Shown: in pieces, positions 29,213 through 41,000 of the stretch
How positions within the stretch are numbered: the first letter of the stretch is position 1
Layout: every line of letters starts with the position of its first letter
Assembly: GCA_000310025.1 (NCBI GenBank)
Contig: FN649750.1
Span: 3,551,472-3,615,471, forward strand
Length of the DNA stretch: 64,000 bases
Direction of reading: 5' to 3'
DNA from: Ectocarpus siliculosus
Taxonomy: Eukaryota > Sar > Phaeophyceae > Ectocarpales > Ectocarpaceae
Position numbers and translations under genes: made by a program
Notes under the pieces: model-generated
Databases searched by the model: none
What the model was told of the DNA's origin: nothing
Seen by the model: only the letters and a program-made list of their open reading frames with translations

Positions 29213-32200
29213 CTAGGAAGTCTTTCTTCTAGCCTTCAAGGCGTCTATCTTCTTCTGCATCGCCTCCAGCTTGGCAGCCTGTCCCGAATGAAACGACGTG
29301 GTCGGAAAGACAACGCGGAACGGACAGGGGGGGGGGTGCGCGCGCGTGGGGCTATCGGGCTCAGTTTGCACCGTCTGCAATTCAACGCACCAACAACGAC
29401 TTGGGATACATCTCATGTCGTTCAGCAAAGATAGTCACAATACATGTGCGTATTCAAGCATGCTTGTGGCATACTCAACTGGCGCCGCCGATCACCGTGA
29501 TTTCAGGAAGTCGATGCTCAAACCAAGACAGTGAGGCCCACCAGTAGGCAGCGGGGCACGCCTTTTCGTATGCACCAACGAACATCACGTCCGCTACACG
29601 TACGAAGCTGGCGCCCGAACGTCCGCTTTGAAGAGGGTCAGAGTCTACGTCTCGAGAGGATTATTTCGCTTTCCGTAACTCCGAAACGGCGGTTATCTAC
29701 TGATTTATTTGCCGATCGACAATCTCGGGAGGGATCATGTGCATGGACCCGTGTCGTTGACTAAAACCAACGTTTGCTCAAAAGGGAAATTAATGCAGTA
29801 ACGGGAGGGTTGGACTCATTCAATGACAGTATCGTCCGTGGGTACGTAGCGCGCACAGACCGTTACATGACGGGACTCTGCGCATATATCAGAGGCACTA
29901 ACAGCGGTGCCTCGATACCATCCGTCACACCGCATGTTGACAAACGAAGCTGACTGCCGTCAGCATCCCCCAACGCCCACCTTTCTAGCCTTCTCCTTGG
30001 CCTTCTCCTCCTCCAAGCCCAGCACCGCCGCCGCGGCCGTCGCCTTGTCTCCCGAATCACCTTCCTTCTTCGCCGGCGGCATGGCGCTCTCCGCGTCGGA
30101 GCGGGTAGGGTATGGTACTTGGACTACCGTGCCCAGAGGCTCGCCTTCCTTTGTCGACAACTGGAACGGAAGGACCGCGAAATACTTGGTGAGTCGACCG
30201 CTACCTTCCCGAGGTAAAGTTGAAGGTTGGTTCTCGGTGCCGCGCGAGGCGCTTTGTTTCACACTTGCGGAATGCCTAGGTTTACTCAACATGAAGCTGG
30301 GGATATTTATCGTGGCCACCCCATCTCTCCAAGTGCGCGTTCAGCGGACCTGGTCTATATATGATAAAACAAGAGAAGAGTAGCGGACCTACCAACATGT
30401 ACTCCCTTCGCATTAATCTCCGTACTTTGTGTCACGTTGTATGTATGGACCTGGATTGTGGAAGGCCATATCAAGAGAGGCAAGGCCATCAAAGACGAGT
30501 TGTTCGCGTTCTTTCGGAGGCACATGGATGCGAGACCGAAGAGATGACCAACAATCCGATGGTCTCTACATGAATCTTCCTCGATGTGGTTACGAACAGG
30601 AGGGGGTCCCGTCTTGAAAGATCATGAGAGGTGTGTGTGCGCGCACTCACATATCACAGCATCACTCCATTCATTCCTTTGAAGCATTCCTTTCGAGAGT
30701 GCAGTCTCCACTCCTCCCGCACAAAACACACACGAAGAAACGCTCCATCCGCTCTCTCGCCAAAACCCGTACCTTCAATCCCACCCCGCCAGCCTTGGTC
30801 CTGATGTACGCCAAGCCGAACGGGTGCGAAGTTGCGTCCCGGTCCAACATGGAGGTCACTACCCCGGCGCTGAGGCAAAAAAAAAAAGACAGAAGATGTG
30901 GCCATCAAGACAGTCAGTCGCAACCGACGCGGGCGTCATGGAACCTTCAGACCAAGAGCAATTTTCAATGGGGATCGAACAAGAGGTATTAGGGATGCCC
31001 CCGCCGTGTACAAGACGAGGTTACCAGCATGTATGTATATATATACATCACCAGAGCTCATTCCCGTCCACAGACCTCATCGCCACGCTGAGAACCGCTG
31101 TAGAACGACAACTCCAAACATCCGGTAGCGTGGGGGCGCATGTCTAGAGTAGATATTATTGTCTTGGGATACCAAAAATCAATAACACCGCGGCGACTGG
31201 AACAACACGATTTCCAGCACAACTCGCCTCTTTCCGGTTTCCTGCACGAAAAGCTCTGTCCCCTGTTCGGGCGACGTCGAGTCCTCGAAGGACACCCCGT
31301 AGAGGGCTTTGCTGACGGCGTTGTAGGCGTTAACTCGGGAGATGGACTCTTGTCCGATGTAGCAGCCCTGCCCCAAGGGAGGGGTCCGTCGCAAGAGAAG
31401 AGCAAGCGAAGAGAAGAGAAGTGCAATTGAGGACATGTACCACGAACGATAGATCCCCGCACCCAGCCGCCGGGACGGAGTAATTTTGGGCGACTAGAAA
31501 GACCGCGCGCGAAAACATCGACTCCTCAGTTCGGGAGCGTTCACAATTCGCGGTTGAGTGTCAGGCAATCATGGAGTATACACGTGGGACTAGATAGACC
31601 GCGCGCGAATACACTAGCGCCTCACTTCGGGATCGTACACAAATCGCTGTTGAGTTTCAGAAGGATAAGCAGCACGACTCGCTCGCGACAGCCGCTACAG
31701 GTGCCATCGGCAGTAACAACCGTTCTCCTACTCCAAGGGCTGTCAGAATCAAACACGCAGGAGCGTTTCGTGGTAGCAATCAAACAGTAGGCGAGACCTC
31801 AAGCATTTGTCTGGCCTTCGTGCAGCTGCCCGCAATCACGACACCTCCAGCTCTTCATTGATGCCGCGTGCAGACGAAGCTGTGTTGGCTCACCTGCCTG
31901 CGCGCCGGTGCCAAAACGTCCTACAAACGACAACGGCGTTGAAGTACTTATCTCTAGAAAATACAGCCTCAACAAAGAAAGGTCTATCGGTATTCACTCG
32001 GTGGTTGCAATCGTCAGCTCTCGATTTCGAACCTCCCACTCCCCCACCCCCCTTCTTCCTTACCCATGGCACCTAAGAAGCATGTGCAGCAGTAGTTACC
32101 TTGTCGAAGTGCACGGCGTGCCACAATCCGGCCTCCAGGGGGTTGTAGTCGGCCGTCAGCTCTTTCCCAGGGAAGGGGAAGCCTAGAGCAGAGGGACGGA

Positions 32201-35200
32201 AAGGGGGTGTCACGGAGATTCGCCCGTCAAATTTCCGTACTTGTCTGACGCTCTGTATTGTGATGCTCTCGGTGGAGCGGGATGATTGGCCGGAACGCAT
32301 TTGGCGGTGTTCTAGGAGGTTTGTCAGACCAGGCGCCAATATTGTAGGACTTGCCGCACTCTTGCCACTTCGAAAATGTTTTCACGAGAAACGGGCGATC
32401 ATGTTGTAATGTTCTAGGTAGCTCGTCGTGGCCCCGGAGGATGGGTAGGAAGCAAAGAAACTACAACGGAGGGATACACACCAACCACACGGTGCACACG
32501 TATGTTCGAGATTCGCATCATGCCCACCAAATGCGAAGAGACAGGTTGGTCCAACAAACAAGCAATGCCAAAAACAACGTAACGCACTGTCTCCCCACAG
32601 ACAGGCCGAGATTTTCTTTCTTCACCTTGCTTGATCCTGAGAGTTTGCCACTCCTCTTCCCCCGCGGCCACGACTGACGGCGAGGCCGAGAGCGCCGACC
32701 AGACCTTCGAGGATACCGACACCGGGACGATGACGCTATAGTAAGGGTGTTGCTGCGTCCCCTGACGCTCCCCGTCCCCCGAGAGCACGCCTTCGGCGTC
32801 ATGTGAGACTCCCTCCTCCTCCTCTCTTGTTCTTGTCAGAGGCCGTGCATGACCAATGATCAGGACCTTCAAAATGGAAGCGCCGAGCCGGGGGGGGAAG
32901 GGGGGCGCACTCTAATGTTTTCCATGCCTTAGCGGGTAGACCATTGACCACGCATCCTCGAGAGGACGGAGCATTGTTCCCACAGGGCGGATCACCGACG
33001 GCCAATCGTTCCTTCCTAATCTGCCGGGCGGGTTGGAAAAAAAGACGTGGCTACGCTTGCATCGCGTTGCCACCGAAACAAATAGCTCCAGGGCAATACA
33101 ATACGAAACAGTGTCGGTTTGTTGAGATGTTCAGGTCATGCCTGCAGCACGCGGACACACGTGTGCTGTTTCCGTCTTCTGCGCATCTCGAAAGGTCCGG
33201 GCTTGGATGTGTTTCATTCACCTTTTCGCCCTCGAACTCCCACTCAACCGAGCGACCCGGTTCCGGGCACGAGGCGCACTTCGCCATGGCCATGGTCTCA
33301 GCTGCCTTCGGCCCCGCCAGGGAAAACACCGCCAGCTCCTCCGACAAGCTCGACACGGTAGTTCTGCCTCGTCGTGGGGAACCCGTTGCAAAAGCGGCGG
33401 CATAAAACATCGTGACAGACAGCGGGCGTGACGGGGGGAACGAACCGGACGACATGAAAAAAACTGTTCTTGTTCTTGGGTCTCTGAAAAATCGGTGGGG
33501 CGCACTAGGAGTGTTGTGTTAAGGCAACGAAGAGGACGGGGCTACGGCGGTAGAAGTAGGGCTGGCTCATTTGGCTGTGCACGTACTTGACCGCGACGTG
33601 CAGGAAAGGGAGGGTTGTACGAGCAAGCTGGTTTGATTCATTTGCAGCGGGTTCCACCTCCTTGAACCTCAAGCGCCATGTAAGGCAGCGCGCATTTGCA
33701 ACCAACCCATTTGCACCACCAATCGAGGGTACACCAGCGTTGAGGGATAGGGGTTCATTCCCGTCTCTCCCGACTCCACCTACGCAGGAAAACACGCAGA
33801 GGCTCACTTATCCATGGGGAATATGAACTTGTCCATCGTTCCAAGCAACTTCTGCCATCGGTGCGGGGAGCTGATGAGCCACACCGCGTCGTCTAGCACC
33901 ACGCCCTCACAAAAGTCTACCACACGGCCGATGTTGTTGGTGAAGCAAGTCGCCACCACCTGACCTGTTCCCGAGCGAGCCGTGAGAAGCGAGTCGTGAG
34001 AGGGGGGGTGAGTGCATCGGCGTGTTGGTGCCGCGATGATTGGGCGAACGAAGCTTTTGCGTCAAACTGCCGTTCAAATGTAAAGCCACAGGCAGAAAAC
34101 GCGTATGTGTAGGTAGCCAATCAGCAAACGAACCATGCACGTGTCACCCTAACCTCGCTTTTTTTATACATGCACGCAGAAAAAGGGCAACATCCCTCCA
34201 TCTTCTTCTCAACTCTGCGATGCCCCACCATCCGCGTAATATATGTTTTTCCCGGAACACCAGTTGTATGGTCGTGTTATTCCTCCTAGTACGCAGTTTG
34301 TTACAGGTCACGGGTCCAGAAAAAATCGCGTCCGCTCATTGGGAGAGGCTGTACAGTCCCGAGGGACGAAGGCTGACTTGGCTTCAGTACAAAGGAAAAT
34401 GTCCCAAATGCACTGGGGACACTTTCCATACTGAAGCCAAGTCAGCAAACGTTTCCAGTACCAGGCTATGTACAGCTTTACCACCAAGGTGACATGCGGC
34501 TTGGCAGATACTGTATGTGTACAGCAAGGCAGAGGCCGAGGAGAGCACACAGGCATCACACACCAGTACATCACACAGCGTACCACCTCACACAAGCATG
34601 CTACACCAAGGTTTCCCACGCGCGGTTCTCTCAGTGGAGCTAGTGATGACTACCGTGCGGAAAACAGACATTTTAGTGCTGTGTCCCCAACGTGTCTCCA
34701 TTTGGGCTTCCAGCGTTAAGAGGGTTATACAGCTCCGATGGTTGAAATCAGTCCGCGACAGAGTCGAACTGCGGGATCAAGGCGATGGTGTAACGGCCAA
34801 GCCCCCAAGCTACCTCATCGATTTCATCGGCGAGGGAAAGGAATGCGCAGAAGTATGGTACGGCTGGCCAATATCGTGTTCTGGAATAGCCAATGTAGTG
34901 TATTGTGCGGACGGCTACATATCCGTATCTTTCCCGCTGTATCATCTCGCTCACTCACCTGTCACAGCGACGAAACGGCTACCTCCCTATCGTACTGACT
35001 GTATCCATCTCCCTCGCTCACCTACTGTAGCACGCTCGAAAGCGTTGGTTCCCTGGCTGTGCAAAAATCTCAGCCTGTCTTCTCCCTCTACCCGGATGAC
35101 TCCCCAGTGAGACTTGTCTACCAGGAGCGTCCCCGACGCGGCAGCGTCTGCTACGGCATCGGCGCGTTGCCTAGCCCCTGTGCCTGCCTCGAACCCAGAG

Positions 35201-36015
35201 ACCAAGACGTTCTGGAGTACGTGGCCTGGGGACAGCAGCATGCATACACACAAGCAGATGGGAAGGGATAAGGGATTGGCCACACTAATACGGCACATCT
35301 TAAGTCCCCATCTGAAAACAGCCCGCTATCTACCTGCATCGACTATCGCATGGAAGCGGCGGCACTGCCCCCTCGTTCCTCGACATCTACTTGTACAGCA
35401 GTACTGCTGCAGGGTCTTGGGGGGCAATTTCGAAGGCGGCGAGGATAGCTGAGGGCAAGGATCATGATCTCATGATAGGCGATCTCCTCAGGTTGGCATT
35501 CCCGAATTTCGCAGGCCTGGAGCTGTGCCAGCTATCTGTCGCCCTAGCTCACCAATACCAATGCACCTATGACCTCCACGGACAACTGTGTGCGCTTACA
35601 GCTCGCAAGAAATCGACGTAACGTAATCTGTGTGTTGGTGCCGCGAGGACGAAGGGCTTGAACGCGACGGCCAACAGCAGGTAAGCTCACCATCATCGTA
35701 GGACACATCACCGATCACGCCCCCATTCTCGCTCTGCGCCGTCCTCAAGTCATCCAGGCTGCAGGTTGGTGTTGACCTTCCGCCTGGCCCAGGCGAAACT
35801 GTACCGCAGCTGCTGCTGCCGCTGCCGCTGCTGCTGCTGCGGCTGCTGCTACTGCGTTGAGCCCACAGTCTTGCACTGGATCCAAGCGCGGAAGATGAGC
35901 CAAAGGAAGTAGACCTACTTGTTGTGGCCGCCCATGGGCTTAGCCCGACAGCTAATGGAATACAGGCGCATGCCAATAGACAAGAAGAAACCTTTGACCA
36001 TGGTTCTGGCGCCAT
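29213..36015 (-). CDS. plastid-type YgfZ/IBA57-like folate-fold protein
   Basis: Ten exons on the minus strand: 36015-35691, 35183-35022, 33964-33808, 33363-33222, 32866-32626, 32182-32100, 31367-31228, 30869-30773, 30160-29981, 29278-29213; 1593 nt, 530 residues. The order of blocks matches plant plastid COG0354 proteins of the GcvT/YgfZ fold: VDKSHWGVIRVEGEDRLRFL, then AVFSLAGPKA, WQTLRIKQGFPFPGKELTAD, NPLEAGLWHAVHFDK, the YgfZ signature KGCYIGQE (about 370-377, split by an intron after K) and PFGLAYIRTKAGG. The signature Cys is present. Family members bind folate and help build or repair Fe-S clusters. The N-terminus is a signal peptide (SSCLLACACIPLAVGLSPWA) with a Ser-rich stretch, fitting plastid import. 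The tail ends in AAKLEAMQKKIDALKARRK, an added coiled-coil-like end. The intron after exon 7 is best read as GC-AG (AG/GCGAGT). Confidence 0.92.
31492..31660 (+). repeat. two-copy direct repeat in YgfZ-like gene intron
   Basis: Segments 31492-31564 and 31588-31660 are related (GACTAGA then AGACCGCGCGCGAA, and GTTGAGT then TCAG), with a period of 96 bp. They lie in the intron 32099-31368. Confidence 0.75.
32928..32995 (+). repeat. SINE-like head fragment
   Basis: TAGACCATTGACCACGCATCC, followed by a CGGAGCA block, matches the head of the repeat at 46469, 46813 and 58506. It lies in the YgfZ-like gene intron between exons 5 and 4. Confidence 0.6.
34372..34445. repeat. near-perfect palindrome (hairpin) in intron
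   Basis: CTGACTTGGCTTCAGTA at about 34373 is mirrored by TACTGAAGCCAAGTCAG ending at 34445; the inner bases pair with a few mismatches and leave only a short loop. It lies in the intron 35021-33965 of the YgfZ-like gene and may be a small foldback element. Confidence 0.7.
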
Positions 36016-36194
36016 CTGCCTTCCGGTCTACAGCAGTACGCTATGCCAGCTCACAAGAGGGGAATGCAGCGAGGGCAGTGTGGTGCGGCGCAATAAAATG
36101 CGGGGCTTGGGGTTTCCATGAAAATGGGTTTTACTCCCGGGGCATGACCGCATGTTGTTGTATCTGGCGGGGACGCGGAGACGCGGAGACTAAG

Positions 36195-36313
36195 TCCGCC
36201 TCTCTGCCTGCCTGTCTGTCTGTCTGTCTGTCTGCCTGTTTTGTCTGGATGTCAGTCAGTGCCGGTCAGTCAGTCAGTCAGTCAGTCAGTCAGTCAGTCA
36301 GTCTGTCTGCCTG

Positions 36314-36359
<46 letters not shown>
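36195..36359 (+). repeat. compound (CTGT)n/(CAGT)n microsatellite
   Basis: CTGT units, then about ten CAGT units, then CTGT units again. It lies just upstream of the YgfZ-like gene start. Confidence 0.9.
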
Positions 36360-36362
<3 letters not shown>

Positions 36363-37041
36363 CCTCCCTCTCGCGCACGCGCCTACACCTATCTTCTGAG
36401 ATATCGGACGTACCATCGTGATTGATTCAAAGCCGGAGGCACGAACGCATGTTCTCAAGTTTCGGGTGCCACATGTATCTGTCAGCGGGCCAACGACAAA
36501 ACATCCGAGGAGAACTCCATCGAGTCATATGCATGCAAGCCCCTTTCTCAACAGAGAAAGGCACATCGCAGAATCTGTGTGGAACGCTTGTTCGAATTGT
36601 TGGGATCACAGGTTGACACTCATGCGTCGGCCCTTTTTCCCTCTCTACAATGCCCCCCCCCCCCCCCATTCATTTAGTCTATGGCCTTGTGCTCACAACG
36701 CACACGGGGTTGCCAAGCTTGCTTGCATGTGTACCCCCGACCAGAGAGTGCATCTTTCTGTGTACCCATGCTCCCAAGACGAGTACACTGATGAGCCATT
36801 TTAGGTGGCCCTGTTGTGTGTTGCATGCGTACCACAAACCAGCATGTCGCTGCGCAGGGCACCATGCATGCAAACCAAGTCACACGTCCTGTTCGTAGAA
36901 CTGTTCATTGAAACCATCACAGCATGAACTCATTGCAACCACCTCTACATTGTTCTCCATGCGACTCACACAACCCACTGCACAAACCCGTCGTGTTTCA
37001 CACGACGCCAGGTCACCGAGACGCACAAAACACACATACAC

Positions 37042-37095
<54 letters not shown>
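37042..37095 (+). repeat. (GA)n microsatellite
   Basis: About 26 GA dinucleotides in a row in intergenic DNA. Confidence 0.95.
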
Positions 37096-37097
<2 letters not shown>

Positions 37098-37982
37098 GTT
37101 TCAATCGGCGACGACACCATGAACCGATTCATACTCGCGTTGCAAAAGTGTCGAGGGTGTCTGATCAGTTCTCGACGACTCAGGTGCGTATCACACCAAG
37201 TGCGCACCCTGAGATCTCCCCTATTCCAAATCGCCCCGATGCATCACCAAGTAGTGGTTCCATCAGGGAGCCAAGCAACAAGACATGAACTACAAACAAC
37301 AGCTTTCGCCCGGCCATTTCGAACCAGCCTCTCGTTCACAAAAGAAACCGGCCGGGCCTTCACACAACGATCTCCTCTAGGGAAAAAACGACTGCCGCAA
37401 CACTACAAAAGTCAACCCACAGCAATAGCTTGCAAGTCACGGTGTGAGCGAATCAGGGCCACATTTTCCTGACACCCGACCACCATTGCCATGTTTTCCA
37501 TGCTGGCACAGCACCGCACTACAGGACGTCACGTCCACGGTTTTACTGCTGTACTACTATGACGCCGAGGCTACCCGTCATGTCCGAAATGTGCCGGGAC
37601 GGGCGATATGTTCTCCTTCGACCAGAACACCACGCTGCGGTCTTGAGAACCCCTTCCTGCTGGCTCCTCGAGGCCCAGGTCTTCAACGCTGGGCCCAATT
37701 GGAACGATGCCTCCTGGATTAAGGGGGCTGAACAACGCCGCAGCGGGCGACCGTCAGTGGGAAGCGGGCATAGGAGCAAGGGAGGATGTCATTGAACGGG
37801 TTGAGGACGGTTGAGAGAAGCAAGAGAGCACCTCCCTGTCTGAACTATCCGAAGACAAGCTCGAGTGTGATCTCTCAAGACCCTCCACCACTTCTTTAAG
37901 CGACGGCCGGCATCGTGGCCAAATCACTTCTCCGCGTGGGTGAAAGCAAGCGTTTCAGTTTTCAGAACGACGCAGGGGTTTA

Positions 37983-38003
37983 CCCTAACCCCAACCCTAA
38001 CCT
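37983..38003 (-). repeat. telomere-like repeat just past a stop codon
   Basis: CCCTAACC, then CCAACCCTAACC, about three CCCTAA-type units, end 3 bp beyond the stop codon of the hydroquinone reductase gene, so they would lie in its 3' untranslated region. Confidence 0.6.
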
Positions 38004-38006
38004 CTC

Positions 38007-41000
38007 TCACAAGAGTTGCGCGAAGTAGGAGCGACGACAGCCGTCGATATCGATCGTTTCCGCCACACCCGGGAGCTGATAGACGTCTCTCAGCCACGCG
38101 TGCAACGCCGGGTAGTCGCGCCATCGCCTGGTCGTGAATCACGCACACGGAGATGACAAAGGAAGAACAATGTTGATCTTGCAAAGCTAGTCTGGTACGT
38201 TCAAGTTGTCCGTTTCGCTTGCTGCCGCCCGAAGAGAGGTATCGAGGGACTGCTACTGTCATACAAGTCTGTCGTACCCTTAACAGAGCACGGGATGGCA
38301 GCAGTGGATGCGGCGTCCCAAAAACTGAAAATTAAAGATACCCAAAACAAAAACAAAACGTACCCAACCTGCAGTACGTATGTTTACTGCTAGTCGAGAC
38401 GAAAATGGAGCAGGCATGCAGATATAGTGTACCTCCAATGCAAGAGCATCCTCTCTCTGCGACAAGCGCAAACCAGGGGCACAATCCCTTGTAGTCTGAT
38501 GCATACACAGCGGCAGCGTGGCTGCTACGATCCCTCATCCATGCGCACAAACAGCCAACGATTGTCCGTGTACGTGACCATGAACCCGTGAAAGTTGGCC
38601 ACTGTGTGCTAGCAATTCGGATTAGATCACACGTCAGCATCGAACATCGTACCCCATCCCCGCCATTGAAATCAAGCATGCTAATAGCGGGTGCCATACC
38701 CTTCATCCTGCTGCCCTACTCACGCAGCCTTGCCTCAGCGCGTCCGACAAATGAAGCCGTTCACTCGGCCACCGAAACAAGACAAGAGAGCGACGCATGG
38801 GCACTGGGCATACGAAACCCTTGCGGTTTCCAAGCAACTGTCTTTCTCGCAGGGGTGGCAAGAGTACTGTATACTGCTGCAGTGGCCACTAAAACCCCAG
38901 CACATTGCCACCTCATCGCAGGCGCCGCCACCGCACACCCCTACCCTCGTCAACAATGGTCTGAGCTCAGGCGTAAGAAGGGCAAGCAATACTGTACCGC
39001 ACGCAGGAAGCCTTAAAATAAATGCCGCCCACCCAACGCTCTTTCGCGTTGCAAAGCCCGTACACCCTGCCCTTCGATCTCTCTCGCTCTCTCTCTCGCT
39101 CTCTCTCTTCTCTCTCTATCACCCTCCCTATCGGTCCCTCTCTATCACCCTCCCTATCGGTCCCTCTCTCACTTGTTGGAGCACTTGAAAAGGGTGGCGT
39201 ACACCGCGTCGAACCGCACCGCGGTGGGGATGAGCCGGAGATCTGCCTCTGTGAACTTGTCGCCCAACAGGAACCTACTCTTGGACAGGATTTCCTCACA
39301 CTTCGTAAGGCCTTCGAACACGTCCCTGCAGGCCTGTGTCGTTCGCGCAGCACGCGTAAAGGGGTGTGGGGGTGTGCCTCTATTGTTAGCATCGACAACG
39401 CTAACCGGCTGACCGAGGAAATATACGTCACTGCGGCTGAAAACGAACACGCTTTTAAATACCGTGATCAGGGGCTCCGTGAGAGGGAGGGTCAAGGGTG
39501 GGGCTAGGTTATTCTCCGGATTGAAGTCACAAACGGTAGCACATGAAGAGGTGTGCGTGCGTGTAAGTTTTACGATAGCGAAGAAAGCCGATTCGTTTTC
39601 CGAAGGCAGTTCTCTCAAGTGAATTTTCTATGAACGTGATCCCCCCCCCAACAACACAAATAACAGACAAAGTCCACGCTAAACCTAACGCACAAACGAG
39701 ACGTAACCCACGGCTTCACCCGAACAAGTACAAGGCCTTCCTACGATCGGGCTGGTCTGACGGGCGCGCACACGGGCACCGGCCGCGCTTAGCGTTCCTG
39801 ACGGCACGGCGCCCTAGCATGGCAGTGTCCACGCACATTCCAACAACTATGCCCGTTCGCGCCCAATGCGCGCCGAGCCAGACTCTGCCCACCCCCCCTG
39901 AATAAGGGTCACTCACCTTTTCGTATGCCGCCTGCGACGTGGAAAACCCTGCTCGGTAAACGCCATTGTTGATCTGTGGGCAACATGGGAGGGTGTCGGA
40001 GAGACGATGACGGATAGAATTGTACGACAATAGCACGAAGTCGCTGGCCGCTGAAAAACTGCTAGGTTAGCCGGAAAGGTCGATAAACGAATCGTTTGTC
40101 TTTTGTCAACCATCGCAGGGGAAAAAAGCCTCAGAAGCACCCGTGCCTACAGGGGAGGGAGTAGAGACGCCGAAATAGCCGCACAAGTAAGTTCATGGCT
40201 GAATGGAATGCACAGAGAAAGGGGTCGGGTAGAAATCGGCTAGGTACACATTGGCGCCGTTTTCGTTCCCGATTTCGTTTGTATGGCCTGACCATACTTG
40301 TGCAGGGCTACTCGCGACGCAAAAGCAGCAGTTGCTGTCCGGACGTACATAGTCATAACGTGTTGCAGGCGGCGCATTGTGTGAACGGTAGACAGTAGTA
40401 GTGACAGCACTATGGAGCGAAGCAGAGCAACGGCATACCACTCCACTCCAGGCCTCACCACAGCACGGCTCATTCACGAAAGCTGCACATCGTAAAATCA
40501 GGAACATTCCCTTTTCTACGACCGTGCAGTACGTAAATGACTCGCGTCCACCCACTACTAATAGGGAGCGACAGCTTACGAACAGAAGACCAGGGTAAAC
40601 CTATCGTCATAACTGAACACAGCAGGTGAGCCATAGCCATTAGGACAACCGTTTTCTCCCTACATCCTGTATCCACGGGCAGACAGACATGAGTTCGCGT
40701 GAGTGTTTTCCTGCAACGATTTACCGTTTTTCTTTACAACGAAATCCAGGTGTGAAAAATCAATCGTCGCCACCAATACCTTTTCGTAAACGAAGTCGTT
40801 CATTTCGTCGATCTCCTTCTCCAACGAGGCCGGACACAAGTCCACCCCCATGACGCCGTTNNNNNNNNNNNNNNNNNNNNNNNNNNNNNNNNNNNNNNNN
40901 NNNNNNNNNNNNNNNNNNNNNNNNNNNNNNNNNNNNNNNNNNNNNNNNNNNNNNNNNNNNTCCATAACACTTAACATCCATAGCATCCATAACATGCATA

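Larger units (their letters stand above)
36016..38006. other. intergenic stretch of simple repeats
   Basis: No gene seen between two minus-strand genes. It contains a CTGT/GTCA tetranucleotide tract (36195-36359), a C-run (about 36653-36667), a GA tract (37042-37095), one ACTGCTGTA motif (37545-37553) and telomere-like repeats at its downstream edge. Confidence 0.6.

Noticed and set aside
28259-29216. Long open frames of 190-290 codons on both strands
   Set aside because: They are produced by the 13-bp stop-free minisatellite; all frames give the same permuted peptide.
34741-34810. tRNA-like sequence on the minus strand with a B box (AGTTCGACTCTG)
   Set aside because: No matching acceptor stem or anticodon arm could be found upstream.
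35800-35860. GCTGCTGC tract read as a noncoding microsatellite
   Set aside because: It lies in exon 1 of the YgfZ-like gene and encodes the Ser-rich stretch of the presequence region.
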